A stretch of DNA of 55,407 nucleotides from Nitrosomonas ureae. GTDB lineage: Bacteria > Pseudomonadota > Gammaproteobacteria > Burkholderiales > Nitrosomonadaceae. The first letter of the stretch is position 1; every line of letters begins with the position of its first letter. A model generated the notes under the pieces. It did no database searches and was not told the DNA's origin. It saw nothing but the letters and a program-made list of their open reading frames with translations. The stretch is from positions 1-55,407 of the forward strand of contig NZ_FNUX01000019.1 of NCBI RefSeq assembly GCF_900108305.1, given 5' to 3'. The position numbers and the translations under genes are program-made. This document shows positions 1 through 9,077 of the stretch, one piece after another.

Positions 1-99
1 ATCCAACCAACCAAAGTTATTCTCCACATTGAATGGAAATATCAGATTCAATTTCTCAACAACAATTGTTGGGTACTTTTTTCAGGGATGACTAAGTAG

Positions 100-335
100 T
101 TTCGGATAATTTACATGTTAGCTTCAGATAAAGGCGGTATTTCTGCATTACGTTTATCGAAGCAGATTAATGTATCGTGGATGATAGAAGGACGAAAAAC
201 TAGAGGGAACGTGAACGGGACATCGAAAGCAAAACACCGATACTGGTTACAGTTGAGAATCGAGGCAAGCGCGCTGAGTTCATTACCATACAACAAGTTT
301 CAGGTATCTGCCGGGAAGCAGTATCGCAGTATGGC
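100..335 (+). pseudogene. Decayed IS1595 (ISXO2-like) transposase fragment
   Basis: Two in-line pieces of an ISXO2-like transposase can be read here. Around 115-185 the translation contains SDKGGISALRLSKQINVSW, the helix-turn-helix region typical of this family. After an internal deletion and a frame change, 232-330 reads KTPILVTVENRGKRAEF followed by ITIQQVS, which matches the start of the DDE domain. The family protein is about 300 aa, so this is a relic with a deletion and frameshift and no full catalytic domain. The rest of 336-826 holds short open frames with no recognisable domain and is probably further decayed insertion sequence. The family call rests on remembered motifs. Confidence 0.62.
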
Positions 336-844
336 GCCGTTTGGAATGAACTTGTGTCAGCTTCCAGAATGGCATCCAGGATGCCGGTGAATCCAGCTAG
401 CTTAAGGGAAATGGGCTCTTTCTTGCACCGGCAGTCTTTTGCGGTAAACTCCAAAATACCGCGCAACTTCGCATTCGCTTCTGCCTTACACCATTACCAC
501 TTGTCGAATCTTCACATATGGTTCCACCGAATATATGCTCATCGCATCCGTTTAAAAGCTTTAGATTGGTACACCATTACTTATATGAATCCATTAAGCC
601 GCTAAAACAAGTTGATGTGTGGAAAAAACTCCTAAGGACACTTGCCCAAAAATTGGAGCCCTCTTCTATAAGCCTGGATGTAAAATTCACTTCAAGCATC
701 AAGATAAACAGTTGACTTGGACACTCTATAAGAATACTCAGAACTTTTTTGTACATTAGCCTTATTTTTTAATTGATTATGATCCATCAAGATGAATAAA
801 GTCATATATCAAAAAATGATAATTCATTGCAAGAGCATACTATT

Positions 845-1708
845 ATGATTAACCATATTGATTTAAAACAATCCCTCGAGCATATCCACACACTACCCGC
901 CATGCCAATTATTGCAAGAAAAATGCTTGCATTAGCATTAAATACCGATGAAGGCGAAACTCAATTACTCAAACTTATCGCACAAGATCCACAGATTTCT
1001 GCACGTATTATCGGCTTGTCAAACGCTTCCTTATTTGGTTCACCAAGTATAATTTCTTCTATCAGTGATGCTGCCATGCGTCTAGGATTAATACATATTA
1101 AATCTGTTGCTATCGGCATGGCAGCCATTTCAGCATTCACCAGTCCGCCCGAAGGAAAGCTGAAAGCAAGAGATTTATGGATTCACAGTCTCACTATCGC
1201 TTCTACAATGCGTACCATCGCTAAACACATGCCCGCACAAATCCGCCCGATGGAGGATCAGATTTTCCTTGCAGGTCTCTTGCATGATATTGGCTATAAC
1301 GTTCTGAGCTTCATCGCCAAAGATCTCAGTGATGCACTTCACGAAAGATTGAAAACAACTCCCGAAATATCGCTATTAGAGATAGAACATGAGCTGCTGG
1401 GGACAGATCATGGCGAGATCGGCGCACAACTTGGTACTTATTGGGAATTACCTGTGGAAATTATCGCCGTGATACGCTACCACCATATACCCGAGAAAAT
1501 GGATTCGAAAATGAATCAATCCTTGGTCAGGCTGGTTAATATCGCAGAAAAATTACTGCCTGACTCAGGAATTACTGAGCACTCCGCACAAAAAATTACT
1601 CAGCAGGAATGGGGCAATCTAGGTATCGATTCCAACGAAGCCGATGCAATTACAGAAGAAATCCGAATCATTGCCGAACAAGTCGCGCAGCTTGCCAATG
1701 CTGCCTGA
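845..1708 (+). CDS. HDOD domain signalling protein
   Basis: A 287-aa cytoplasmic protein that is almost entirely one HDOD domain (a degenerate HD phosphohydrolase fold used in bacterial signalling and regulation). The N-terminus has the usual LPAMPIIARKML entry and then DPQISARIIGLSNASLFG. The middle keeps LAGLLHDIGYNVLS, with the HD pair, and later TDHGEIGAQLGTYWELP and RYHH. The ATG at 845 was chosen over the TTG at 827 because MINHIDLKQ lines up with the family start; no strong ribosome site is seen for either. It stands alone, with an insertion-sequence relic on each side. No receiver, GGDEF or EAL domain is attached, so its partner cannot be told from sequence. Confidence 0.9.
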   Translation: MINHIDLKQSLEHIHTLPAMPIIARKMLALALNTDEGETQLLKLIAQDPQISARIIGLSNASLFGSPSIISSISDAAMRLGLIHIKSVAIGMAAISAFTSPPEGKLKARDLWIHSLTIASTMRTIAKHMPAQIRPMEDQIFLAGLLHDIGYNVLSFIAKDLSDALHERLKTTPEISLLEIEHELLGTDHGEIGAQLGTYWELPVEIIAVIRYHHIPEKMDSKMNQSLVRLVNIAEKLLPDSGITEHSAQKITQQEWGNLGIDSNEADAITEEIRIIAEQVAQLANAA

Positions 1709-1800
1709 GTCCTCAGACTTAATCAGAATCTTCTGATTTTTTATGTGAGTACTCCAGCATACAATTAGGAGAGCATAAAATGCAAAAAGCAGCCATGAAG

Positions 1801-1900
1801 TGATACCGCAAAACTGGACAGGTAGTTAAGCTCTGTTATGGACAGGATAGAAGATCATGCATGAGCAAGAAACGCAAACAATATTCCAGTGAAAATAAAG
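1801..1900 (+). pseudogene. IS3-family end and orfA start (relic)
   Basis: The segment begins with TGATACCGCAAAACTGGACA, which has the look of an IS3-family terminal repeat, and continues to an ATG at 1861. The first codons from there read MSKKRKQYSSE, the usual beginning of an IS3-family OrfA (normally about 90-100 aa). The frame is lost after about 14 codons. A GC-rich hairpin follows immediately (CCCCGC 1903-1908 pairing with GCGGGG 1917-1922). Only one end of the element is present, so it cannot move. The rest of the gap up to 2082 shows no gene. Confidence 0.6.
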
Positions 1901-2082
1901 CGCCCCGCCGCGAGTTGCGGGGTATTGAACTGCACTCTTTGATCTTCTGGTTTCGAGCCAGCTTTCACTCCGAGAGGCGGAAAATTTAGCTAGAAGATAT
2001 TGATAAATATAAAAAATATCCACTATTAAGCCAGAGTTTTCAAACAAGCCATTCAATTTTCACCATTCCTGTTAGAAGTTCG

Positions 2083-2460
2083 TCAATTCCCCTTTTGCTT
2101 CGAAGCATAAACATACCCCCCGATTCCACCCAGAATAATCCCCAACGGTGCTGCGATAAAGATTCCGATCATAGGTCCTTGGTTGGTGTCTTTGGCGATA
2201 ATCATCGGCCCTAAAAAACCTAGTGTAAAAAATAATCCTCCAAGAATTAACGCACCTCCAATGACGGCAGTAAGAGCATTCATTTTCTCGCCAGCGATCA
2301 GTTTCCATGCAAGCCCAGCAGCTAGAACAGCACAGGTCAGAGAAAAAAGTATATTAACCCAATTGGAAAAGCTGGTCGTGATTGTAAGTATTGTGTTGAT
2401 AAAAAACAGCACGGTTAAAAACATTAGAAGCGATACAATTGGTTTTAATATTTGAATCAT
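2083..2460 (-). CDS. Small multi-span membrane protein of unknown function
   Basis: A 125-aa very hydrophobic protein with about four membrane spans: roughly residues 5-25, 33-55, 62-85 and 95-120. The sequence opens MIQILKPIVSLLMFLTVLFF and ends GGYVYASKQKGN, leaving a short positively charged tail. No catalytic or ligand motif is visible. It is transcribed divergently from the PhoX-type gene at 2570, with a 109-bp shared upstream region. I do not recognise a family. The call that it is a real gene rests on the coherent membrane topology, the length and the absence of any better frame here. Confidence 0.65.
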   Translation of the reverse strand: MIQILKPIVSLLMFLTVLFFINTILTITTSFSNWVNILFSLTCAVLAAGLAWKLIAGEKMNALTAVIGGALILGGLFFTLGFLGPMIIAKDTNQGPMIGIFIAAPLGIILGGIGGYVYASKQKGN

Positions 2461-2569
2461 TGCTCAATACTTTCATCCCATAGATATAAAATGATGCAGC
2501 ATTGTAAACTATCTCGCCGCATAAAACCTTGTGTCTATCGCGGAGTTTAAACATAAGGCTACATATAGA

Positions 2570-3742
2570 ATGAAAATATCAGATCTAAAGCGGCGTAAAT
2601 TATTGCAGTATGGATTTATGAGCTTGGGAGCGTTTTTTGGTAACACCTTGCTACCTTCCCCAGTCAAAGCTGCCACCATGGCATTATCACTAGCTGCACG
2701 CGGCAAGCTTTTACCGCCGGATCAAAATGGTGTGCGTTTGCCTGCAGGATTTACTTCACGTATCGTGGCGCATTCAGGTGAAAAGCTTTTTGACTATACT
2801 TGGCACGCCGCACCGGATGGAGGCGCCACCTTTGCTACTCCGGATGGCGGTTGGATTTATGTTTCCAACTGCGAACTGGAGAATAAAGCGGGCGGCGTAG
2901 GCGCATTACGCTTCAATGCACAGGGAGAATTGGTTGATGCATATTCGATTTTGAGCCAAACCAACCGTAATTGTGCAGGTGGACATACACCCTGGAAAAC
3001 ATGGCTATCGTGTGAAGAAACCGATAAAGGGCAAGTATGGGAATGCGATCCATTTGGCCACAAACCGGCGCAGGTCAGAAGATCCCTAGGTTTATTTCGG
3101 CATGAAGCCGTAGCGGTGGATATGCGCAACAAACAGCTATATTTGACCGAAGACAAGCCGGAAGGCCGATTTTACCGCTACACTGCACATTCATTCGATA
3201 CTGCCGGTAATCCTAACCTGGATGACGGTGTTCTTGAAGTTGCCGAGGTGATTGACGGCAACACCGGTGCAGTTCACTGGCACGCGCTGACAGATCCCTC
3301 AGCGACCAACATGCCGACACGCAAACAAGTTCCCAGTAGCACCGCATTCAATGGCGGTGAAGGCATCTGGTATCACCAGGATTTTATCTACTTTGCCACC
3401 AAGGGAGATGATTGTGTGTGGGCTTTTGACATACAGAAACAGCGTCTCAGCATCCTCTATAATGCAGCATCATATCTCTCGCCGGTGTTAACCGGTGTTG
3501 ACAATATTACCGGCAATGCCGCAGGCGAATTGCTCGTGGCTGAGGATAGCGGCAATATGCAAATTGTGGTGCTATCCGGAGATAATGTTCTGCCCTTATT
3601 ACAAGTAATTGGTCATGACCATTCAGAAATAGCCGGGCCAGCTCTGAGCCCCGATGGATCACGGTTATATTTCAGTTCTCAGCGAGGCAAAACCGGAAAT
3701 AGCGCGAATGGCGTAACATTTGAAATAACCGGTCCATTCTGA
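2570..3742 (+). CDS. PhoX-family (DUF839) secreted phosphatase-like protein
   Basis: A 390-aa exported protein of the PhoX/DUF839 beta-propeller family, whose studied members are calcium- and iron-dependent alkaline phosphatases. The N-terminus has a Tat-type signal, DLKRRKLLQYGFMSLGAFFG, ending near VKAA, so it is probably exported folded by the TatABC system encoded at 50713-52367. Family signatures seen are ARGKLLPPDQNGVRLPAGF, ATPDGGWIYVSNCE, GGHTPWKTWLSCEE, GLFRHEAVAVD, LYLTEDKPEGRFYRY, AFNGGEGIWYH and AGPALSPDGSRLYFSSQRG. It is shorter than classical PhoX (about 600 aa) and matches the short DUF839 type. The ATG at 2570 is preferred to upstream frames because it places the twin arginine correctly. 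The phosphatase activity is an inference from family. Confidence 0.88.
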   Translation: MKISDLKRRKLLQYGFMSLGAFFGNTLLPSPVKAATMALSLAARGKLLPPDQNGVRLPAGFTSRIVAHSGEKLFDYTWHAAPDGGATFATPDGGWIYVSNCELENKAGGVGALRFNAQGELVDAYSILSQTNRNCAGGHTPWKTWLSCEETDKGQVWECDPFGHKPAQVRRSLGLFRHEAVAVDMRNKQLYLTEDKPEGRFYRYTAHSFDTAGNPNLDDGVLEVAEVIDGNTGAVHWHALTDPSATNMPTRKQVPSSTAFNGGEGIWYHQDFIYFATKGDDCVWAFDIQKQRLSILYNAASYLSPVLTGVDNITGNAAGELLVAEDSGNMQIVVLSGDNVLPLLQVIGHDHSEIAGPALSPDGSRLYFSSQRGKTGNSANGVTFEITGPF

Positions 3743-3942
3743 TGTGATTTTTCCGATCTTCAGGAATTCGACAAGACTCCAGCATTTATACTTCCATAAA
3801 TAACTGAAAACTGCTTCAAATAAAAAAACAGAACAGGAACATTAACCTGAAATTCAACCATTGAATCTATTTCACTCTGTCGTAAACAACACAACAGCAA
3901 TTTTTTGGTCATGGCACAACCAATTAATTTTAAAGCGAGCTC

Positions 3943-4254
3943 TTAACTATCGAAATGCATTTGTGCATGACAATCTGAAATCATACATACACCCCCGAAA
4001 CCTTCCATCGCGGGTTGCAATTCATTGAGCACTTTCTGTGCCAGATCTTCCTTACAAGCAAAAACTGTTATCGCATTTGCATCGGGTAAAATTCTATCAT
4101 CAGGATTTCGAAAACCCCGCGCTCCCAAGCCTCCCGCATCCTTAATAACAGTATATCCGCGTATTCCGGATCTTTCTAGCAATTCAATTAACGCATCATG
4201 ATATTCTGTTTCTACAATGACTTCGAATCTTTTCATTGCTATTGAATTGTTCAT
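3943..4254 (-). CDS. PII-like signalling protein
   Basis: A protein of about 103 aa with a ferredoxin-like PII fold pattern: MKRFEVIVETEYHDALIELL (first strand and helix), GIRGYTVIKDAGGLGARGF (start of the T-loop), and ITVFACKEDLAQKVLNELQP (second repeat). It ends GFGGVCMISDCHAQ, with two cysteines close together near the C-terminus. PII-like proteins of this kind bind nucleotides and regulate transporters or carbon and nitrogen metabolism; the target here is unknown. The start at 4254 is chosen because GGAGG lies 5 bases before it on the minus strand, while the ATG at 4266 has no ribosome site. The long gap upstream probably holds its promoter. It does not carry the standard GlnB uridylylation motif. 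Confidence 0.8.
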   Translation of the reverse strand: MNNSIAMKRFEVIVETEYHDALIELLERSGIRGYTVIKDAGGLGARGFRNPDDRILPDANAITVFACKEDLAQKVLNELQPAMEGFGGVCMISDCHAQMHFDS

Positions 4255-4764
4255 TACATCCTCCAAAAAACATGATAATCGTTAAATAGCTTTAGGAATT
4301 TTGATTAAGCTCTTCGATAAGCTTGGAACGAGGCTGTGACGTATTGATTTCGTGTGCCCTAAACATCCAGGATCAAATACCAAATCGGTATCAGTGAAGC
4401 AGCATACAAATTCGTCAACAAACACAGCGCATTTCAGCTTGTTAAGCTAAATACCCCATTGCGCTTTCTATTAATTCCTCTCAAACGTTAGGGTATGAGG
4501 CGATCTTAATATAACCAACACGATGTGCCTATTAAGGAAACTATTGTTTTTTATTAAAGGAAACCATTAAACAAAGCAATCCATCAGCTACATTGAGAAC
4601 AAAGTGAGGTATGCTGATTTTCATGGAACCCGAAGTTTCTTAGAATGGAGAGATTAAATGAAGGATGAAGATGAAATTTATAATAACTAAATACAATCAT
4701 GATGTTGGCAAGAAATCGATCAAGTTTTTTAAAGAAAGCGAGTCAATCGGCAATTTATAGCAAC

Positions 4765-4890
4765 CCGGCCAAATCAACTACGGGTTGCAGACATTACCTT
4801 TGTTGCGACTTAGACGGGATTTGTTTATGTGGCTTTTATCACCGATATTTTTGCCCGGTGTATTGTTGGCTGGCGGGTTTGTAATTAATA
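4765..4890 (+). pseudogene. IS3-family OrfB transposase fragment
   Basis: Reading from about 4768 gives RPNQLRVADITFVAT, then a TAG stop, then TGFVYVAFITDIFARCIVGW. This is the catalytic-core start of an IS3-family OrfB: the D of ADIT is the first residue of the DDE triad and TDIFAR the following strand. The TAG stands where the family has a tryptophan codon (TGG to TAG). The remaining DDE residues are absent, so this is an isolated dead fragment of about 40 codons. Confidence 0.75.
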
Positions 4891-5128
4891 TCCGCAATCC
4901 GGTAACGTTGCCGACTATTTTGAAATGGAGAAGGGTCAGATTTGAAATCGCACTCTTTGACAGCCGATGGCGGTCAACTGAATACGTGTTCAAACCGTAC
5001 AGATAAGGATAAATAAAAAGAGCATAATGTCCGCTATTATTCGTTCATTTTAGCTAAATTGAAGATGAATAATCCACGCCAGCCCGGATGTATGCTCGCA
5101 CTTAACCGGAGAGCTGGAAAGTTGCCCT

Positions 5129-5174
5129 TATCCAGTACGCGCTCCCTTCACCCTCCTTCACTGCGTACTGGATA
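5129..5174. repeat. 12-bp inverted repeat with pyrimidine-rich loop
   Basis: TATCCAGTACGC at 5129-5140 is repeated as its exact reverse complement, GCGTACTGGATA, at 5163-5174. The 22 bases between the arms are almost all C and T on the plus strand. No T-run follows on either side, so a classical terminator is unlikely. Its role is unknown; it may be an insertion-sequence or other mobile-element remnant. Confidence 0.6.
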
Positions 5175-5364
5175 CCCTTTTATGGGCGAAATTGTGCAGT
5201 GGAATTTCTGCGAAACCATACCTCGCCGGCTCCCGCATGGTTTTGCCCGCCCGTTTTAATTAGTCGTCCCTGAAAAAGGATCCTGCAATTGTTTTTTAAG
5301 ATCGAATCTGAAGTCTCGATTGTTTGTGAAAAATAACTTTCACTCGTTGAAGTATCAATAACCC

Positions 5365-5443
5365 AACCATCAATCCACGGTATCGCTGATGCAAGCTTCA
5401 GCAATGGATCATTGGGATCAAGCTGACATAAAAACGGTTCCAT
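5365..5443 (-). pseudogene. Possible transposase N-terminus relic
   Basis: On the minus strand from 5443 the frame reads MEPFLCQLDPNDPLLKLASA then IPW. This resembles the beginning of IS4/IS5-superfamily transposases, which often start with a dipeptide pattern such as DPNHPLVKLA followed by IPW. The similarity is lost after about 25 codons. The frame stays open to 5180 but shows nothing recognisable. Only the N-terminal resemblance supports the call. Confidence 0.35.
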
Positions 5444-5469
5444 ACAAATTGGATTGATGAATCTTGCTG

Positions 5470-5616
5470 CTGGGCGTGAGCATTCTTATGCGCATTCTGG
5501 AACACTCTGAATACTTCATCTGCGAAAGCTTGATCAATCTCTTCAATGCCGTCAAAGTCGAGAACTACTGTGCTGAATTTTTCAAAACATGAGCTTGGAG
5601 CTATCCGGCAGTTCAA
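5470..5616 (-). pseudogene. STAS-like DUF4325 fragment
   Basis: The minus strand encodes FEKFSTVVLDFDGIEEIDQA then FADEVFRVFQNAHKN, a near-perfect example of the core of the STAS-like DUF4325 domain (VxLDF..GV..I.QAFADE.FRVF). The family is normally longer at both ends. Here the 5' part is missing and the sequence after the HKN stretch no longer matches. DUF4325 proteins are often found in defence-related and signalling gene pairs next to ATP-binding partners, but no partner survives here. I treat it as a remnant of an older neighbour of the hsd locus. Confidence 0.55.
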
Positions 5617-5680
5617 AGAATAGACGCGCGAAATGTAATAGAATGCAAGAATTTATCAAGCATCCGGAAAATCAATAGCA

Positions 5681-8600
5681 ATGAAGGGGTCAAACTTTTC
5701 GGTATTAAGCCAGCACGACGAACAACTGCTTCGTCTGGGTATGTTGGCTGAGAAGTATTTTGCGGATGATCCAAATACCTGTCTTTTAAAGCTGCGCCAA
5801 CTAACGGAGTCGCTGGCGCAACTGCTGGCTGCGCGGACGGGATTGTTCATTTCCGCGGAAGAGACGCAATACGATCTGCTGCGGCGTTTGCAGGATAATG
5901 GCATATTGCCGCGCGAAATGTACCAAATGTTCAATGAAGTACGCCGTAGCGGCAATGCGGCCAACCATTCGCTATCCGGCGATCATCGCAGCGCATTATC
6001 CTCGCTTAAGCTTGCCTGGCAAATCGGCCTCTGGTTTCATCGCACATTCCAGGATGCCGGATTCAAATCCGGCCCCTTCATACCGCCTTCCCCACCACCA
6101 GATGAAAGCGAGGAATTGCGCGCTGAATTGGATCGTCTCAAAAAGCTGGTGAATGACTATCAAGCGTCGCATGCCGTCGTCACGGAAAAATTGAGCATCA
6201 CCGAATCCAGTTTGCGTGAAGCCAAGAATGAGCAGATATTCTGGGAGCAGATGGCCGCTGAAACCGAGCAAGCCAAGCTTAAACTGGAGAAAAGTATCCT
6301 TGACCAACAGCAAACCGCATCGGCACAACCGAAAGAGGCGCTCGCGAAGATTGCCGCTGCTGCCAATTCGGCTGCCGAAGCCGTGCAACTGGATGAAGCC
6401 GACACGCGTAAACTCATCGATCAGCAATTGCGCCAAGCCGGTTGGGAAGTCGATTCGGATACGTTGACTTTTAAAAAAGGCGCCCGGCCTGAAAAAAGCC
6501 GTAATCGTGCGATTGCAGAATGGCCCACGGCAAGCGGCCCAGCCGATTACGTTCTGTTCATTGGTCTTACGCCAGTGGCGGTGGTTGAAGCCAAGCGCAA
6601 AAATATCGACGTATCCGGTGCATTGCAACAAACCAAACGGTATAGCCGTTCTTTTACACCCAGCGGCGAAACCGAGCTGCCGCTTGAAAATTGGGGCAGC
6701 GATGGCAACTATCGCATTCCATTTGCCTTTTCTTCGAATGGCCGTCCATTCCTGCGCCAGCTTGCCACTAAAAGCGGTATCTGGTTTTGTGATCTACGCC
6801 GCGCAGATAACCTGGGCCATCCACTGGATGGCTGGTATACGCCGGAAGGTTTGAATACGCTTATCAAACGTGATGAAGCTAAAGCGCACGCGCAACTGGT
6901 GGAAACACCGTTCAATTATGGTTTTCAGCTCCGTCATTATCAGCAAGCAGCGATTCTCGCGGTAGAAAAAGGGATTGCTGAAAATCAACGGGCAATGCTG
7001 CTGGCGATGGCCACCGGAACCGGCAAGACGAAAACCTGTATCGCGTTAATCTATCGCTTACTCAAAGTAAAACGCTTTCGCCGCATCTTGTTTCTTGTGG
7101 ATCGCTCCGCTTTGGGTGAGCAAGCGGCGAATGCGTTCAAAGATACCCGCATGGAAAACCTGCAAACTTTTGCGGATACTTTCGGTATCAAGGAATTAGG
7201 AGAACAAGCGCCCGATGCGGCTACCTCAGTGCATATTGCCACAGTGCAAGGTATGGTGAAGCGGCTGCTGTTTGCTTCGGAAGACGCAGTGCCGCCCAGT
7301 GTCGATCAATACGACTGCATTGTGGTGGACGAATGCCACCGTGGTTATTTATTGGATCGGGAGCTTTCCGATACCGAAATGACTTTTCGAGGCTTTGAAG
7401 ACTATATTTCCAAATACCGCCGTGTGCTGGATTACTTCGATGCTTACAAAATCGGACTGACGGCAACGCCTGCTTTGCACACCACGCAAATTTTCGGTAT
7501 ACCGATTTATACCTATAGTTATCGGGAAGCGGTTATTGACGGCTATTTGGTGGATTACGAGCCGCCGATACAAATTAAAACCGAGCTGTCCACTCAGGGC
7601 ATCAAATGGGAAATCGGTGAAGATATCAAGGTGTTCAACGGCTATAACCAGATCGAGCTTTTCAAGACGCCCGATGAAATCAAACTGGAAATCGAGGATT
7701 TCAATCGCAAGGTCATCACCGAATCGTTCAATCGTGTGGTATGCGAGTATCTGGCGCAAGAACTGGATCCGCTCTCACGCCAGAAAACACTAATTTTCTG
7801 CGCAACGGATGCGCATGCCGACATGGTGGTCGATTTGCTCAAAAAAGCCTTTGCCGGGCGCTATGGCAGCGTGGACGACGATGCAGTCATCAAAATCACC
7901 GGCGCTGCGGATAAGCCCTTGCAATTAATCCGCCGCTTCAAAAATGAACGCAATCCCAATGTAGCGGTAACGGTCGACTTATTGACGACCGGTATCGACG
8001 TGCCTGAAATTTGCAATCTGGTATTTCTGCGCCGGGTCAACAGCCGCATCTTGTTTGACCAGATGCTCGGCCGCGCCACGCGCTTATGCGATGAGATCGG
8101 CAAAGACGCCTTCCATGTGTTCGATGCCGTGCGGATTTTTGCGGCATTGAATAACATGACCGCCATGCAACCGGTCGTGGTCAATCCCAAAATCAGCTTT
8201 ACTCAGCTGATCCAGGAATTGGTCACGGTCAATAACGATGAGTCGCGTCAATTGGTGCGCGATCAAATCCTGGCCAAGTTGCAAAGTAAAAAACGGCATT
8301 TATCCGGACAGTCCGTGCAAGACTTTGAAACCCAGGCGGGTATGCCGCCGGAAGCATTTATCCGCAAGATTAAGGCCATGCCGTTAAATGAAATAACCGC
8401 TTGGTTTACCCAAAACCCGGATCTGGGTGAAATTCTTGACCGCAAGCGTGAAGGAACGGCGGCAACCCTGTTTATCTCTGAACACGAAGACAGGCTGCGA
8501 GACGTGGAGCGAGGGTATGGCCAAGGGAAAAAGCCGGATGATTACTTGAAAGAATTTACAGCCTTCATTCAAAGCCACAGTAACGACATCCCGGCGCTGC

Positions 8601-9061
8601 TCACGGTTCGTACCCGTCCGCGCGACCTCACCCGCAAGCAATTGCGCGAATTGATATTAGCGCTCGATAAGGCAGGCTTCACCGAAACCGGTTTGGCAAC
8701 CGCCTGGCGTGAAATCACCAATCAGGATATCGCCGCGCGCATCGTGGGTTACATTCGCCAAGCCGCCATCGGCGATGCGCTCATTCCGTACGATGAGCGT
8801 GTCGATCGCGCGCTGCAAAACCTGCTTGCCCGCGGCAGCTGGACAACGCCGCAACGTGATTGGCTCAAACGCATCGCGGCGCAAACCAAAGCCAACTTGC
8901 TGGTGGATCGCGCAGCGCTGGACGATCCCGATCTCGTGTTCAAGCGCGAAGGCGGCGGATTCAACCGGCTGGATAAGCTTTTCAACGGTGAACTCCAGCA
9001 AGTGCTGGAAACCTTTAATGACGCACTTTGGCAACAAACCGCCAACACAATAAAAGAATAA
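5681..9061 (+). CDS. hsdR: Type I restriction enzyme, R subunit
   Basis: A 1126-aa HsdR: the ATP-dependent translocase and endonuclease subunit, active only in complex with HsdM and HsdS. Domains in order are: DUF4145 at about 20-130 (LAEKYFADDPNTCLLKLRQL); a coiled coil at about 145-215; the PD-(D/E)XK nuclease near 285-320 (ADYVLF then VAVVEAKRK); the SF2 helicase with Walker A MATGTGKT near 445, DECH near 550, GLTATP near 592 and DQMLGRATRL near 795; and an EcoEI-like C-terminal region. All motifs needed for activity are present and the length is normal. The start MKGSNFSVLSQHDEQLLRLG fits the family. hsdM follows 16 bp after the stop. Because hsdM is split by the casposon, this subunit probably has no complex to act in. 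Confidence 0.96.
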   Translation: MKGSNFSVLSQHDEQLLRLGMLAEKYFADDPNTCLLKLRQLTESLAQLLAARTGLFISAEETQYDLLRRLQDNGILPREMYQMFNEVRRSGNAANHSLSGDHRSALSSLKLAWQIGLWFHRTFQDAGFKSGPFIPPSPPPDESEELRAELDRLKKLVNDYQASHAVVTEKLSITESSLREAKNEQIFWEQMAAETEQAKLKLEKSILDQQQTASAQPKEALAKIAAAANSAAEAVQLDEADTRKLIDQQLRQAGWEVDSDTLTFKKGARPEKSRNRAIAEWPTASGPADYVLFIGLTPVAVVEAKRKNIDVSGALQQTKRYSRSFTPSGETELPLENWGSDGNYRIPFAFSSNGRPFLRQLATKSGIWFCDLRRADNLGHPLDGWYTPEGLNTLIKRDEAKAHAQLVETPFNYGFQLRHYQQAAILAVEKGIAENQRAMLLAMATGTGKTKTCIALIYRLLKVKRFRRILFLVDRSALGEQAANAFKDTRMENLQTFADTFGIKELGEQAPDAATSVHIATVQGMVKRLLFASEDAVPPSVDQYDCIVVDECHRGYLLDRELSDTEMTFRGFEDYISKYRRVLDYFDAYKIGLTATPALHTTQIFGIPIYTYSYREAVIDGYLVDYEPPIQIKTELSTQGIKWEIGEDIKVFNGYNQIELFKTPDEIKLEIEDFNRKVITESFNRVVCEYLAQELDPLSRQKTLIFCATDAHADMVVDLLKKAFAGRYGSVDDDAVIKITGAADKPLQLIRRFKNERNPNVAVTVDLLTTGIDVPEICNLVFLRRVNSRILFDQMLGRATRLCDEIGKDAFHVFDAVRIFAALNNMTAMQPVVVNPKISFTQLIQELVTVNNDESRQLVRDQILAKLQSKKRHLSGQSVQDFETQAGMPPEAFIRKIKAMPLNEITAWFTQNPDLGEILDRKREGTAATLFISEHEDRLRDVERGYGQGKKPDDYLKEFTAFIQSHSNDIPALLTVRTRPRDLTRKQLRELILALDKAGFTETGLATAWREITNQDIAARIVGYIRQAAIGDALIPYDERVDRALQNLLARGSWTTPQRDWLKRIAAQTKANLLVDRAALDDPDLVFKREGGGFNRLDKLFNGELQQVLETFNDALWQQTANTIKE

Positions 9062-9077
9062 GGAATTCTCCATCCGC

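Larger units (their letters stand above)
4267..5680. other. Gene-poor region with insertion and gene relics
   Basis: This 1.4-kb stretch has no intact gene that I can support. The part next to 4267-4600 probably contains the upstream region of the PII-like gene. It then holds an IS3 transposase relic (about 4765-4890), a 12-bp inverted repeat pair (5129-5174), a short transposase-start relic (about 5365-5443, minus strand) and a DUF4325 relic (about 5470-5616, minus strand). Such a mix is usual next to defence loci that have exchanged neighbours repeatedly. Confidence 0.7.

Noticed and set aside
5059..5259. Possible group II intron fragment near GGAGAGCTGG
   Set aside because: A short resemblance to intron-associated sequence, but no domain V structure or reverse transcriptase motif can be seen.
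5996..6631. 211-aa minus-strand frame inside hsdR
   Set aside because: Shadow frame; no domain, and the plus strand is a strong HsdR.
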